A stretch of DNA of 64,000 nt from an uncultured delta proteobacterium (GCA_903869265.1 CAIPYE010000014.1:372001-436000), one strand, 5' to 3'. Counted from the first letter of the stretch, positions 45,355 to 54,783 are shown. Numbers and translations are program-made. Notes: generated by a model from the sequence alone, not told the origin.

Positions 45355-46054
45355 GGCCAAGTTCCGTGAAGATACGGCGCAGGGATGAGGCGGGCAGCTG
45401 GCCGGGCGCGGTGACCGGGCCGTTGTCCGGGGCGGCGTAGGTCATGTAGCCGCCCAGATCGGTGGTGGCCACCCGGCTGATCATGCCGAGCGGTCCCATG
45501 CAGAAGGCGATGAGGGGAAAGCCCAGCTCGGCGGCCTGTTCCTGTAGGGCAAGAACCCGGAACACGTCTTGAAAGCAGCGGGCCGTGGTGACGATCTTGC
45601 CGATGTTGGCTCCGCTTCTGCATTGGCGCTGGAAGATTTCGGTCAAGGCCTGCCTGGATGCGGTGCACTTGAAATCGTGCCAGGAGACAATGGTCTGGCA
45701 GTTGTTCGCCCGGGCTGCCCCGATGAGTTCGGTGGCCAGGATGGGGTCGGAGTTGAGTTCGATATCCACATAGGCAGCCCCGGCTGCGACAGCCTTTCCG
45801 AGCAGGGCGAGGCGAGCCTTTTCCTCATCCGCGCAGCTGCCGCCTTCCCAGGTGGGCCGGTTGGTGAACAGCAGGGGCTTGCTCAGACCATCGAGAAAAA
45901 GCGGGATGTCCGGGTCTGTCATGCTGTCCAACCGGATCTCGATGACATCGGCGACCGGTTCGGAATTTTTGGCCATGCTTAGCGCTTCGGCCTGGGTGGC
46001 GGCGGCGATGGAGACGCAGAGGCGGCGCAGTGCACTGGGCGTGGCGTTTGGCAT
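45344..46054 (-). CDS. aroD: 3-dehydroquinate dehydratase, type I
   Basis: 236 aa. VIEIRLDSM (Glu/Arg), VSWHDF (His) and GANIGKIVT (Schiff-base lysine) mark the type I enzyme, which uses covalent catalysis, as opposed to the type II AroQ. Converts 3-dehydroquinate to 3-dehydroshikimate. First gene of the aroDEA unit; promoter at 46127-46155. Confidence 0.94.
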   Translation of the reverse strand: MPNATPSALRRLCVSIAAATQAEALSMAKNSEPVADVIEIRLDSMTDPDIPLFLDGLSKPLLFTNRPTWEGGSCADEEKARLALLGKAVAAGAAYVDIELNSDPILATELIGAARANNCQTIVSWHDFKCTASRQALTEIFQRQCRSGANIGKIVTTARCFQDVFRVLALQEQAAELGFPLIAFCMGPLGMISRVATTDLGGYMTYAAPDNGPVTAPGQLPASSLRRIFTELGHGN

Positions 46055-46126
46055 GGTTTGCTCCGGGAAAAAAGACTGAAAAAAACTATAAAATAACGAA
46101 TAATAAACGCATAATAATGAAAAGCA

Positions 46127-46155
46127 AAACTATTCCATCGCGGATCGCTTGTCAA
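46127..46155 (-). promoter_or_regulatory. aroD: Promoter of the aroDEA operon
   Basis: Minus strand TTGACA (46155-46150), 17-base spacer, TAGTTT (46132-46127), followed by a very AT-rich leader to aroD. Confidence 0.6.
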
Positions 46156-46201
46156 CAGGCATGAGCAGGGCGGGCTTGTCTTGGGCCTTGGGAGGAGAAG
46201 C

Positions 46202-46744
46202 ATGTACCGATTGTTTGTCGCCATTGATCTGCCGCCGGATATCGCGGCCCGGCTACAGAACCTTTGCTATGGGGTGCCCGGCGCCAGATGGGTGCAACCG
46301 GAGCAGATGCACCTGACCCTGCGCTTCATCGGCGAGGTGGACGGCGGCATCTTCCGGGATGTCAAGGAGGGGCTTGCCGACATCAAATCGCCGCCCTTTT
46401 CGTTGCAGGTCAAGGGCTTGGGCTTTTTCCCGCCCAGGAAGACCCCCAGGGTGCTCTGGGCTGGGCTTGCGCCGGTGGAGCAGGTGAGCGGGCTGCGCAA
46501 CAGGATCGAAAACCTTCTTGTCGGCATGGGGCTTTCCCCGGAGGGCCGCAAATTCTCTCCGCACATCACCCTGGCCAGGCTGCACGACACGCCGCTTGCC
46601 AGACTGGGCCGCTTTCTGGCCGGCAACAGCCTCTTTGCCACGGAGCCGTTTCCAGTTTCCGAGTTTCACCTCTATTCCAGCCAACTGACCTCCAAGGGCG
46701 CTGTTCACACCATTGAGGCGTCCTACTCTCTCCAGGCGGGTTAG
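46202..46744 (+). CDS. thpR: RNA 2',3'-cyclic phosphodiesterase
   Basis: 180 aa from ATG 46202 behind GGAGGAGAAGC. The two HxTx motifs, HLTLRF (near 42) and HITLAR (near 127), define the 2H phosphoesterase family and bind the substrate. Opens 2',3'-cyclic RNA ends; formerly named 2'-5' RNA ligase LigT. Monocistronic and convergent with ispDF, whose stop overlaps it by 4 bases. Confidence 0.93.
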   Translation: MYRLFVAIDLPPDIAARLQNLCYGVPGARWVQPEQMHLTLRFIGEVDGGIFRDVKEGLADIKSPPFSLQVKGLGFFPPRKTPRVLWAGLAPVEQVSGLRNRIENLLVGMGLSPEGRKFSPHITLARLHDTPLARLGRFLAGNSLFATEPFPVSEFHLYSSQLTSKGAVHTIEASYSLQAG

Positions 46745-47922
46745 GCGAGGGGGTGGCTCGCCATCAGCACCACGGCATGGGCGCTGATCCCTTCTTCCCG
46801 GCCGGTGTAGCCCATCTGTTCCGTGGTGGAGGCCTTGAGGTTGATGGCTGCGGGGTCCACCTGGCAGGCCTCGGCAAGGATCTTTTGCATGGTTGGAAAA
46901 TGGGAGGCGAGCTTGGGGCGTTGGGCCACCACGGTGATGTCACCGTTGGCCAGGCGGAAATGTTTTTCCGCCGCCAAGCCGATCACATGGGCTAGCAGTT
47001 TGATGCTGGAGATCCCCTTGTACTGCGGGTCGCTGTCCGGGAAATGGCGGCCGATGTCGCCTGCGCCGATGGCTCCCAGGATGGCGTCGCACAGGGCATG
47101 GGTGAGGACATCGGCGTCCGAGTGGCCCAGTAGCCCCAGTTCGTGGGGGATTTCCAGGCCGCCCAAGATAAGCGGTCTGTCCGCGACCAGACGGTGGGCG
47201 TCAAAGCCATGGCCGATTCGCATTTGCTGGGTTGGTTGTTGCTGCATGAGGATGGCCTCCGCCATGGGCAGATCATCCGGGCGGGTGATCTTGAGGTTGG
47301 TTTCCGAGCCTTGCACCACCACAACCTGCCAGCCTCCGTGCTCAAGGAGCGAGGCTTCGTCCGTGCCGACAAAGGAGTCTTGATCCGCCTTGGCAAAGGC
47401 TGCTTTCAAAAGATCGGTTCGGGCGACCTGGGGGGTTTGCGCCTGCCAGAGCCCGTCCCGTTCCACGGTGTGGCGGATGGCGGTGTCCGCACTCACGGCC
47501 TTGAGGGTGTCCTTCACCGGCACAGCCATGATCGCGGCGCCATGGGTTGCGGCAGCATCGAGGCAACGCTGGATATTTTCGGGGGTGATGAGGGGCCGGG
47601 CGCCGTCGTGCACCGCCACCAGGGGCGAATCGTCGGCCACCAGGGCCAGGCCGATGCGCACCGAGTCCTGGCGGAGCTTGCCGCCGCTCACCACCGTGCA
47701 GTGGTCATCAAGCTGGTACTGGCTCAAGAGGGCAAGAGTGTGTTCCCGGTGTTGGGGTGGGGCCACCACGATGATGGCGCCAATGGCGGGAACCTGACGA
47801 AAGGCGCGGATGGCGTGGATCAGGATGGGAACGCCAAGCAGTTCGCTGAATTGCTTGGGGGTGGAGGTTCCCATGCGTAACCCTGCGCCGCCTGCGGCAA
47901 TGATCGCTGTTGCTTTCTGCAT
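46741..47922 (-). CDS. ispDF: Bifunctional 2-C-methyl-D-erythritol 4-phosphate cytidylyltransferase / MECDP synthase
   Basis: 393 aa. IspD part (1-230): AAGGAGLRMG, VVAPPQHRE, VAVHDGARPL and TNLKITRPDDL. IspF part (about 236-393): RIGHGFDAHRL, GHSDADVLTHALCDAILGA and the zinc ligands, with FPDSD. The fusion performs two steps of the non-mevalonate isoprenoid pathway in one chain, as in many alpha-, delta- and epsilon-proteobacteria. Lies 19 bases before the RNase P RNA on the same strand, so it is downstream of rnpB. Confidence 0.95.
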   Translation of the reverse strand: MQKATAIIAAGGAGLRMGTSTPKQFSELLGVPILIHAIRAFRQVPAIGAIIVVAPPQHREHTLALLSQYQLDDHCTVVSGGKLRQDSVRIGLALVADDSPLVAVHDGARPLITPENIQRCLDAAATHGAAIMAVPVKDTLKAVSADTAIRHTVERDGLWQAQTPQVARTDLLKAAFAKADQDSFVGTDEASLLEHGGWQVVVVQGSETNLKITRPDDLPMAEAILMQQQPTQQMRIGHGFDAHRLVADRPLILGGLEIPHELGLLGHSDADVLTHALCDAILGAIGAGDIGRHFPDSDPQYKGISSIKLLAHVIGLAAEKHFRLANGDITVVAQRPKLASHFPTMQKILAEACQVDPAAINLKASTTEQMGYTGREEGISAHAVVLMASHPLA

Positions 47923-47930
47923 GGTGTCAA

Positions 47931-47950
47931 AAATAAAAAAAGGGAGTGGG
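47931..47950 (-). terminator. rnpB: 3' end of rnpB with T-run
   Basis: On the minus strand the P1 3' strand CCCACTCCC (47950-47942) is followed by TTTTTTTATTTTT, giving an intrinsic stop. Confidence 0.7.
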
Positions 47951-48299
47951 CTATAAGCCGGATTCTGTACCCCTTTGCAGGGGCCATGATCATTTCTCTA
48001 TGGATGCCGGTTGCCCGGCATCTCCTGCAACCTACCCGGAAGCTTCGGGCGGGCCGCCCTCAAACGCTTCCCTATTTGGTTTTGCTCCAGGAGGGGTTTG
48101 CCGTGCCTTGCGTGTCGCCACGCAAGCGGTGGGCTCTTACCCCACCTTTTCACCCTTACCGGCTGCCCGGCGGTTTGTTTTCTGTGGCACTTTCCTCGGG
48201 GTCGCCCCCAGTTCGCGTTACGAACCTCCTTGCCCTGCGGAGTCCGGACTTTCCTCTGGCGGCCAAAACCGCCAGCGATCATGCACCCACTCCCCACAC
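47942..48299 (-). ncRNA. rnpB: RNase P RNA, bacterial type A
   Basis: Minus strand. The P1 helix pairs GGGAGTGGG near the 5' end (48286-48294) with CCCACTCCC (47950-47942) at the 3' end. The universal GAGGAAAGTCCGGACTCC block follows 5' P1/P2/P3, and the conserved 3' part ends ACAGAATCCGGCTTATAG. GGTAAGGGTGAAAAGGTGGG and AAACCCCTCCTGGAGCAA, typical of P7-P11, are also present. About 358 nt. It is the catalytic RNA that matures tRNA 5' ends. Ends are approximate. Confidence 0.95.
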
Positions 48300-48306
48300 T
48301 GACACA

Positions 48307-48333
48307 ACTATAAGCAGGACTGGTAAAGGTCAA
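48307..48333 (-). promoter_or_regulatory. rnpB: Promoter of rnpB
   Basis: Minus strand TTGACC (48333-48328), 15-base spacer, TATAGT (48312-48307); predicted start near 48300 agrees with the folded 5' end of the RNA. The spacer is short. Confidence 0.5.
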
Positions 48334-48394
48334 GGGTTTTCAGCGAGTTGCCCTTTCTTGATCCTGCGGTTTTCCCTGTTGATTGCAGCCTGCC

Positions 48395-49114
48395 TTATTC
48401 TTCTTCTGTTTCGGTCTCGTGGAACATGATGCGGTGACAGGTGGGGCAGGAAATGAGTTTATCTTCCTTCATCAGATCATTGTACAGCTGCGGCGGGATG
48501 TTCATGAAGCAGCCCCGGCAGACGCCGCCGGTCACCGGCACGATTGCCAGGCCGTTGCGCTTGTCACGGATGGCGGTGTATTTTTTCAGCAAACTGGCAG
48601 ATACGGCGCTGGCCTTGCTTTCGCGGGTTTTCAGAATTTTGTTTTTTTCCGCGTTGAATTGGCTGATTTTTTTCTCAACTGCGGCGACATCCTCGGCAAG
48701 CATTTTTTCATCTTCGGCGCAAATCTTGGTTTCTTCCTCGATCTGTGCGGTCAAGGCCTCGATCTGTTCCATGAGCTGAACAACAGCCTCTTCCCGCAGG
48801 GTATTTGCTTTTTTGCCGTCTTCCGTTTCCTTGAGAATGCTCTGATATTCACGGTTGGTCTGGACATTCATCAGTTTGGCCTGCCGGTCTTTGATCTTGA
48901 CCCCTTCATCTTCGAGTTCGGCTTCGAGTTCCCGGCGACGTTGTTCGTTAGCAGCGATTTTTTCCGCTAATTTGGCAAGGGTTTCTTTGTGGCCGTCAAG
49001 ACTGCGGCGGCGGCTGTCAATTTCGACGGATCCGGCCGAAATTCCTTTGTCCAGCGTGCTGATTTTTTGATCGATGGCCTGGAGTTCCCTGAGATGCGAG
49101 ATGTTTGCTTTCAA
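48395..49114 (-). CDS. Coiled-coil protein with C4 zinc ribbon (CdsZ-like)
   Basis: 239 aa. A long antiparallel coiled coil (about 1-175, with NREYQSILKE in the hairpin) ends in a zinc ribbon with CRGC and CPTCH. This family is common next to Nif3-like genes; its role is not settled, with proposed links to secretion or nucleic acid binding. Overlaps the Nif3-like gene by 4 bases, so translation is coupled. Expressed upstream of rnpB on the same strand. Confidence 0.85.
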   Translation of the reverse strand: MKANISHLRELQAIDQKISTLDKGISAGSVEIDSRRRSLDGHKETLAKLAEKIAANEQRRRELEAELEDEGVKIKDRQAKLMNVQTNREYQSILKETEDGKKANTLREEAVVQLMEQIEALTAQIEEETKICAEDEKMLAEDVAAVEKKISQFNAEKNKILKTRESKASAVSASLLKKYTAIRDKRNGLAIVPVTGGVCRGCFMNIPPQLYNDLMKEDKLISCPTCHRIMFHETETEEE

Positions 49115-49992
49115 TTGTGCTTCCTCAATGGTTCTATTGGTTGACAGAATCTGGGTTTGTTATCGTCTAAGACAACCCATTGCATGGGATTGTCCTGTTG
49201 GACGGTGGTTGTAATGGTCGGGGTGAACCCTCGGTCTGCGCAGGATTTTTTAAGAATCTCCGCCAGAACCGGCACGATGAGGTTTTCGGTTGGGTAATGG
49301 CCGGCGTCAATCACGCAAAAACCTGCATCCTCGGCCCAACGGGCCACGCTGTGTTTCACCTCGCCGGTAATATAGACTTGCGCGCCCATGCGCCAGGCTG
49401 TTTCGGCCAGGTCGGAGCCGCTACCTCCGCAGAGGGCCACGGTGTGGATGGTTTCCGGCAGGGTGCCCGCAATCTGTATTCCCGGAGCAGCAAGGGTGGC
49501 CAGCAGGCGGTTCAGAAAAAGCCCGGAAGACAGAGGGGCGGGCAGGGCGCCGATTTTGCCAAAGCCAGGGCCTTGTTCTTGCGCGGCAGACTCCTGGCCG
49601 GTGAGCGGCCTGGTGTCGCGCAAACCAAGTTTTTCCGCCAGGGCGTTGGAGACTCCGGCGGCCACAAGATCGAGGTTGCTGTGGCAGGCAATAAGGGTAA
49701 GATCGTGGCCCAGGGCAATTTTTAGCATGCGGCCCATGGAGGTGTTGCTGGGGATTGTTTTTAAGGGATGGAAGATCAGGGGGTGGTGGGTGAGGATGGT
49801 GTTCAGGTTCTGCGAGAGGGCTTCTTGGATAAGAGCCTCTGTTGGGTCGAGGGCGAGGAGAATCCCGTTGACCTGCTGGTCCGGATCCCCCACCATGAGC
49901 CCGACGTTGTCCCATGGTTCAGCCATGGCGAACGGGGCAATGGAGTTGAGAATCGAGAGAAGTGTGGTGGTGGAAAATGTTTTTTCCGGCAT
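49111..49992 (-). CDS. Nif3-like dinuclear metal-centre hexameric protein
   Basis: 293 aa. Metal-binding motifs LTHHPLIF, CHSNLDLVAAGV and the C-terminal DAGHYPTEN define the Nif3/YbgI family (GTP cyclohydrolase I type 2-like fold). Conserved but with unclear function; a hydrolase role is likely. Always found with the zinc-ribbon coiled-coil gene that follows in this phylum, and here the two overlap. Start ATG 49992. Confidence 0.9.
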   Translation of the reverse strand: MPEKTFSTTTLLSILNSIAPFAMAEPWDNVGLMVGDPDQQVNGILLALDPTEALIQEALSQNLNTILTHHPLIFHPLKTIPSNTSMGRMLKIALGHDLTLIACHSNLDLVAAGVSNALAEKLGLRDTRPLTGQESAAQEQGPGFGKIGALPAPLSSGLFLNRLLATLAAPGIQIAGTLPETIHTVALCGGSGSDLAETAWRMGAQVYITGEVKHSVARWAEDAGFCVIDAGHYPTENLIVPVLAEILKKSCADRGFTPTITTTVQQDNPMQWVVLDDNKPRFCQPIEPLRKHN

Positions 49993-50160
49993 CCTTTGTT
50001 GGTGTCCGTGGCAGCCTAAAATAAAAAAAAGGCGCTAACCGTGTATGGTCGCACCTTGTATCTGGAAACATGCCTTGGTTTTTCCAAAACATGTTCCTGA
50101 ATGAATTGATTTTCGTTGCGCGTACAATGCATTACCTGCTCAGTCGGTTCTGGCTTGGTG

Positions 50161-50237
50161 TGGTGGGCCTACCTGGATTCGAACCAGGGACCGACCGGTT
50201 ATGAGCCGGTGGCTCTAGCCAGTTGAGCTATAGGCCC
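50161..50237 (-). tRNA. tRNA with anticodon CAU (elongator Met or Ile2)
   Basis: 77 nt with CCA. GGGCCTA/TAGGCCC acceptor stem, loop CTCATAA gives CAT. The acceptor sequence GGGCCTATAGCTCAAC looks more like the lysidine-modified tRNA-Ile2 than elongator Met, but this needs the other CAU tRNAs of the genome to settle. It is not initiator fMet (the first pair is matched). Confidence 0.9.
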
Positions 50238-50348
50238 ATATCTCTAACGAAGAAAGAATCACATAAAATAGCCGATACTTCAAGATTGTCAATACTATTT
50301 GTGGCTGGCGCGGGGCTGCTCCGGAGAGAATGCAAGAGGTGCGGCCCT

Positions 50349-50381
50349 GATACGCCAGGGAAAATAAACCGTTGGCGTATC
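50349..50381. repeat. 9-bp inverted repeat downstream of the small sulfite reductase gene
   Basis: GATACGCCA (50349-50357) and its complement (50373-50381) with a 15-base loop, 15 bases past the stop of the minus-strand gene. May form a transcript-end hairpin; no T-run. Confidence 0.5.
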
Positions 50382-50396
50382 GGGAAACAGAGTTTA

Positions 50397-51056
50397 TCAG
50401 GCAAGCACGGCAGCCTTGAAGGTCTCGAAACCGACCCTGTCCATGAACCGGCCCATACGCTCACCCTTCTTGCCGTTTTCCTTGAAATAGGCGATGATCC
50501 GTGCACAGGTGGCCAGGGCCTCTTCGTTGGAAAGATTCTCGCAGAGGGTGACGCCGATTCTGGCCCGGGAAGCGGCATTGCCCCCGACCAAAATGGTCCA
50601 GCCCTTGGCCTTGCCGACCAACCCCAGATCTTTCACCGAGGTTTCGGCGCACTGGTTGGGGCAGCCGGAGACCCCCATCTTCAGCTTGCCGGGCAATTCG
50701 AGACCGTGGTAGCGCGAGTCAAGCTCAGTGCCCATGGTCAAGGCGTCCTGCTGGCCAAGGCGGCAGAGGGTGTTGCCGGGGCAGGCCTTGATGCTGCGGA
50801 CGCAGAGACCAATGGCTGCTCCGGGATTCATGCCCAGATCCTGCCAGGCCTGGTCGATGTCCTCTTCTTTGAGGCCGACCATGGCGATGCGGGCCGCGCT
50901 GGTGATCTTGAGGGCGGCTGTTTTGTATTTTTCCGCAACATCGGCAATTTTTCGCAGTTGCGCCGGGGTGATGAGGCCGAGTGGGAGATGGGGGACAATG
51001 GCATAAGTTTCTTTGTCGCGTTGGAGCACTGCCCCTTTTTCGCCGTCGTTCAACAT
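50397..51056 (-). CDS. Small assimilatory-type sulfite reductase (siroheme, [4Fe-4S])
   Basis: 219 aa, the size of the 24-kDa monomeric low-spin sulfite reductases of sulfate reducers. The ligands are in ACPGNTLCRLG and GVSGCPNQCAET (Cys-x5-Cys and Cys-x3-Cys). No ferredoxin domain, unlike the larger siroheme protein at 21.5 kb. Likely reduces sulfite to sulfide in the cytosol; the electron donor is unknown. Transcribed alone. Confidence 0.85.
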   Translation of the reverse strand: MLNDGEKGAVLQRDKETYAIVPHLPLGLITPAQLRKIADVAEKYKTAALKITSAARIAMVGLKEEDIDQAWQDLGMNPGAAIGLCVRSIKACPGNTLCRLGQQDALTMGTELDSRYHGLELPGKLKMGVSGCPNQCAETSVKDLGLVGKAKGWTILVGGNAASRARIGVTLCENLSNEEALATCARIIAYFKENGKKGERMGRFMDRVGFETFKAAVLA

Positions 51057-51367
51057 GGGTTTCTCCTTGGGAAATATCTTGCATTAAAAAAAGAAAAGGA
51101 CTCAACAGGTGAGCCCTTTCGGTGTCTGTGTTACAGTATGGGCAGGACGATATGGCTTGGTCTTTCGTTTGAAAAGGCCAAGACTGCCGTGGCTTGATTG
51201 CGTCGGCATGGTCATTTTTGTAAAAATAATAAGTTCCTTGAAAAAGTCAATCTTCATAATGTTCGAGCAGGTGCTCTGTGTATTGAGTTGAGCGGTGGTA
51301 AGGTTGCGGTAAAAGCCAAGTTTCAGAAGATAGCGGCTCGGTTAAATTCTGTATGCTTTTGAGGGAT
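51057..51367. other. Divergent intergenic region between small sulfite reductase and rmuC
   Basis: 311 bases. The part nearest rmuC is AT-rich (51210-51265) and should hold promoters for both genes, but no -35/-10 pair is convincing. No gene or long repeat seen. Confidence 0.4.
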
Positions 51368-52759
51368 ATGCCGGTGGATACATCTTTTCTTTTTTTTCTC
51401 GCAGGGGCGGGGCTGGCCGGGGTGTGTTGCGGCGGCATCTCGGTTTGGCTGCTCATGCGGGGCCGTTTGGCTGGGCAACGCGCCTTGGCCGACGAGCGAG
51501 TGCAGTTGCGGGAGGCGCAGCTTGTTGATTTGGAAAGGCGGTTGGCTGTAGGGGAGGATGAGTGTGCCGGGCTGCGGCGGGATAACGGACTGTTGCAGGC
51601 CAGAGCTGCGGAGCTTGCGGCAAGGCTTGAGGCGGAACAGCGGCAACTCCAGGAAAAACAGGAGCTTTTGCAGGAAGCCAGGCTGGAGCTGGCCAACGCC
51701 TTCAAGGCCATTTCCGCCGATATTTTTCAAAGCAACAGCCAGCGTTTTCTGGAGCTTGCCCAGCAGACCCTGGCGAAGTTTCAGGAAAGGGGCATGGCCG
51801 ACATGGAGACCAGAAAACGGTCCATCCAGGAGCTGCTCCTGCCCATGCATGAATCATTAAAAAAGGTCGATGACCAGATTCGGCAGGTGGAAAAAGAGCG
51901 GGTCGAGGCGTACGCAGGGCTCACCGAGCAGGTCAAATCCCTGGCCACCAGTCAGGTTCGGCTCCACGGGGAAACGGCGAACCTGGTCAATGCCCTGCGG
52001 AAACCCTCGGTGCGTGGCCGGTGGGGAGAGATGCAGCTGCGGCGGGTGGTCGAGATGGCCGGGATGGTGGAGTATTGCGATTTTGTCGAGCAGGGGTCGG
52101 TGGACACCGAGGCTGGCAAGTTGAGGCCGGATCTGATTGTCCGTTTGCCCAACGGGAGGAATATCGTAGTCGATTCCAAGACTGCGCTGTCCGCCTATCT
52201 TGAGGCCATGGAGGCGGAGGATGACGCCACCCGTCAGGAGCGGCTCAAGGAGCACGCCCGTCAGGTGCGCACCCATCTGGGTCAGCTGGCCAGCAAGTCG
52301 TACTGGGAGCAGTTCGGGCCCTCGCCGGAATTTGTGGTTCTGTTTCTGCCCGGAGAGAATTTTTTCAGTGCGGCTCTCGAGCAGGACCCGCAATTGATCG
52401 AATACGGGGTGGCGCAAAAGGTGATTCTTGCCACGCCCACCACCCTGATCGCCCTGTTGCGGGCGGTTTCCTACGGCTGGCGGCAGGAAAAGATCGCCGA
52501 ACACGCCCAGGTCATCGGCGAGCTCGGGCGGACGCTTTATGAGCGGCTGGGGGTGCTGGGCGATCATTTTCATGATATGCGCAAGGGGCTGGACCGGGCG
52601 GTGGAATCGTACAATAAGGCGGTGGGCTCCTTTGAGGGGCGGGTGCTGGTCACCGCCCGGAAGTTGCAGGACATGGACCCGGCTCTGGCCAAGGATATCG
52701 CGCCCATGGAGCCCCTGCACAAGATTGCCCGTCCTCCCCTGGCGCCGGAGAGCGACTAG
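51368..52759 (+). CDS. rmuC: RmuC-family protein (DNA recombination)
   Basis: 463 aa from ATG 51368; an ATG 15 bases upstream is possible. N-terminal membrane anchor ([17 protein letters not shown]), a coiled coil to about residue 130, then the RmuC nuclease-like core: [36 protein letters not shown] and [16 protein letters not shown]. RmuC limits inverted-repeat rearrangements in E. coli; the core is a PD-(D/E)XK-type fold. Upstream of gap on the same strand but with its own promoter between them. Confidence 0.92.
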   Translation: MPVDTSFLFFLAGAGLAGVCCGGISVWLLMRGRLAGQRALADERVQLREAQLVDLERRLAVGEDECAGLRRDNGLLQARAAELAARLEAEQRQLQEKQELLQEARLELANAFKAISADIFQSNSQRFLELAQQTLAKFQERGMADMETRKRSIQELLLPMHESLKKVDDQIRQVEKERVEAYAGLTEQVKSLATSQVRLHGETANLVNALRKPSVRGRWGEMQLRRVVEMAGMVEYCDFVEQGSVDTEAGKLRPDLIVRLPNGRNIVVDSKTALSAYLEAMEAEDDATRQERLKEHARQVRTHLGQLASKSYWEQFGPSPEFVVLFLPGENFFSAALEQDPQLIEYGVAQKVILATPTTLIALLRAVSYGWRQEKIAEHAQVIGELGRTLYERLGVLGDHFHDMRKGLDRAVESYNKAVGSFEGRVLVTARKLQDMDPALAKDIAPMEPLHKIARPPLAPESD

Positions 52760-52811
52760 GTTCTTTTACCTATGCGGCCAATGGCTGCCGGGTTGTGGTT
52801 GCAAAGTTTTC

Positions 52812-52840
52812 CTTGCCGGAAGCAGGCCCCTTTCGTATAA
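52812..52840 (+). promoter_or_regulatory. Promoter of the gap-rimI-pgk-tpiA-secG operon
   Basis: TTGCCG (52812-52817), 17-base spacer, consensus TATAAT (52835-52840). This gives a leader of about 195 bases before gap, with a small CAGGCA/TGCCTG hairpin (52856-52873). Confidence 0.6.
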
Positions 52841-53042
52841 TCGACGGATTGTATCGCAGGCAAGATTGTGCCTGTTCAATCAAAGCGATGTGCGCGTAAA
52901 AATTAGGGAAAAAGGTCACAGGTCCGTAACACAGGTAAGCGAGCCCGCGAGACTCCGAAATCAAAAAGAGCAAAGCAATAACCGTTGTAATCGCGGCTTG
53001 TTGCGATTTCAACAATCAAAGCGTAGAAGGAGATGTATCCCC

Positions 53043-54251
53043 ATGAAATTAGGCATTAACGGCCTGGGTCGGATCGGTAAGCTTTCACTCTGGCACCATG
53101 TTTCCCGCAAGCATTTTTCCGAGATTGTGGTCAATGTGGGTCGGCAGGTGGGCACGGGGCTTCAGGATATAGCAAGTTCCATCGACCGGGACAGCTCTTA
53201 CGGGCGGCTCGGCATGTACCTCCATGGCTGCAAGGGTTCCCAGGTTATTGAAAATCTCAATGACGCAGACGGCACCATGACCATCAATGGGGTGCCGGTG
53301 AAGATTCTGCGCGAGGCCAGAAATCCTGCCGGGATCCAGTGGAAGGAAAACGGGGTGCGGCTGGTTGTTGACACCACCGGCGCTTTTACCGATCCCACCG
53401 CAGACGCCGACAGTCCCAAGGGCGCCTTGCGGGGCCATGTCCAGGCCGGGGCCGAAAAGGTGCTCCTCTCCGCTCCTTTCAAAATCAAGAACAAGGGTTT
53501 GGAGATGCCCGCCGATGCCGTAACTACGGTGATGGGCATCAACGACGGCGATTTCAATCCGTCCCAGCACACCTTGATTTCCGCAGCCTCTTGCACCACC
53601 ACCTGTCTGTCCTTCATGATCAAGCCCCTGCTGGATCATTTTGGCGCGGAGAATTTTTTGAGCGCCTCCATGGTCACGGTCCATGCCGCCACAGGCAGTC
53701 AGCAGGTGCTTGACCGGTTGCCCAATGCCGGAGCCACTGATCTTAGGAAAAGCCGCAGCATCTTCAATAATATCATCCTGACCACCACCGGCGCGGCAAA
53801 GGCTCTGCCCCTGGTCATCCCGGAGATGAAAAGCATCGGCTTCATTGCCGAATCGGTGCGGATTCCCACCAATACCGGTTCTCTGATTATCCTGGTGCTC
53901 AACCTGCAGGATGAGAGTTTGGAAAACCCCATCAAACGGAAGCTGGTGAACTCCATCTATCGGGATTACGGCAAGAACAACCGTTATCTGGAGTACAGCG
54001 ACGAGCAGCACGTTTCCACGGATATCATTGGGATGCCTTTTGCCGCGGCGGTTATTGAGGGCTCGGAGACCCACACCCGCACGGGCAGCCTCAAGGTGAA
54101 TCTCGCCAAGCTCGGCTGTAACGGTGGACCTGCCAAGTTGGAAGTGCCGGTGACCCAGGTGGTGGTGTATGGCTGGTACGACAACGAGCTGGGCAGCTAT
54201 ACCAATATGCTGGGCGACAGGACTGTTACCATTGCCGAGCAGATGATCTAG
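53043..54251 (+). CDS. gap: Glyceraldehyde-3-phosphate dehydrogenase, divergent long form
   Basis: 402 aa, about 65 longer than a typical GapA. NAD motif INGLGRIGKLS, catalytic C184 in SAASCTTTC (usual SNASCTTNC) and H214 in TVHAATGSQ (usual TVHAYTNDQ). KSRSIFNNIILTTTGAAKA and WYDNELGSY match the rest of the family. The changes around the cysteine are unusual but leave Cys and His. Role in glycolysis is supported by its neighbours pgk and tpiA. ATG 53043 follows AAGGAGATGTATCCCC. Other possibilities, such as an erythrose-4-phosphate or arsenate-linked GAPDH, seem less likely given the context. Confidence 0.88.
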   Translation: MKLGINGLGRIGKLSLWHHVSRKHFSEIVVNVGRQVGTGLQDIASSIDRDSSYGRLGMYLHGCKGSQVIENLNDADGTMTINGVPVKILREARNPAGIQWKENGVRLVVDTTGAFTDPTADADSPKGALRGHVQAGAEKVLLSAPFKIKNKGLEMPADAVTTVMGINDGDFNPSQHTLISAASCTTTCLSFMIKPLLDHFGAENFLSASMVTVHAATGSQQVLDRLPNAGATDLRKSRSIFNNIILTTTGAAKALPLVIPEMKSIGFIAESVRIPTNTGSLIILVLNLQDESLENPIKRKLVNSIYRDYGKNNRYLEYSDEQHVSTDIIGMPFAAAVIEGSETHTRTGSLKVNLAKLGCNGGPAKLEVPVTQVVVYGWYDNELGSYTNMLGDRTVTIAEQMI

Positions 54252-54267
54252 TCAAGGCAGGCTCAAG

Positions 54268-54759
54268 GTGAAAGGCGAAAGGTCCAAGGAGGAACGCGAG
54301 CCTCCCGCCTTTTTCGTTCGGCCCATGACCGTTGCCGATCTTGGGGCGGTGACGGCCATCGAGTCTGAAAATCCTTCGCCATGGACAGCCGGACAGCTGG
54401 CCAGCGAGCGTGACCAGGACACCGGCTGGCAGTTCGTTGCCGAGGTTGGCGCTTCGGGGCTGGTGTGCGGCTTTGTTTGTGGTCGGAGCTGCGGAGGGGA
54501 AGGGGAGCTGTTGAAAATCTCGGTGGCTCTTGAACACCGGCGGCAGGGGATAGCGGCGCAGCTTGTGGAGTACACCCTTTGTTATCTGGGGGAACAAGGT
54601 GTGGACCGTTGTTTTCTGGAGCTGCGCGCTGCCAATCTTCCTGCCTTTGCCTTGTACGAACGATTCGGTTTTCGCCGAGTGGGGCTGAGAAAAAATTACT
54701 ACGCCTCGCCGTTGGAAGATGCGATACTCATGGAAAAGAAAATTCTGGTCGGCGCATAA
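54268..54759 (+). CDS. rimI: Ribosomal-protein-alanine N-acetyltransferase-like GNAT
   Basis: 163 aa from GTG 54268; the true start may be later, since GNAT homology begins near FVRPMTVADL. GNAT acetyl-CoA loop in EHRRQGIAAQLVEY and the C-terminal LPAFALYERFGFRRVGLRKNYY typical of RimI. Inserted between gap and pgk, probably cotranscribed. Acetylation target here is a guess from family. Confidence 0.8.
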   Translation: MKGERSKEEREPPAFFVRPMTVADLGAVTAIESENPSPWTAGQLASERDQDTGWQFVAEVGASGLVCGFVCGRSCGGEGELLKISVALEHRRQGIAAQLVEYTLCYLGEQGVDRCFLELRAANLPAFALYERFGFRRVGLRKNYYASPLEDAILMEKKILVGA

Positions 54760-54783
54760 TAAAGTTTGAGGGAGGGAAGCTCC

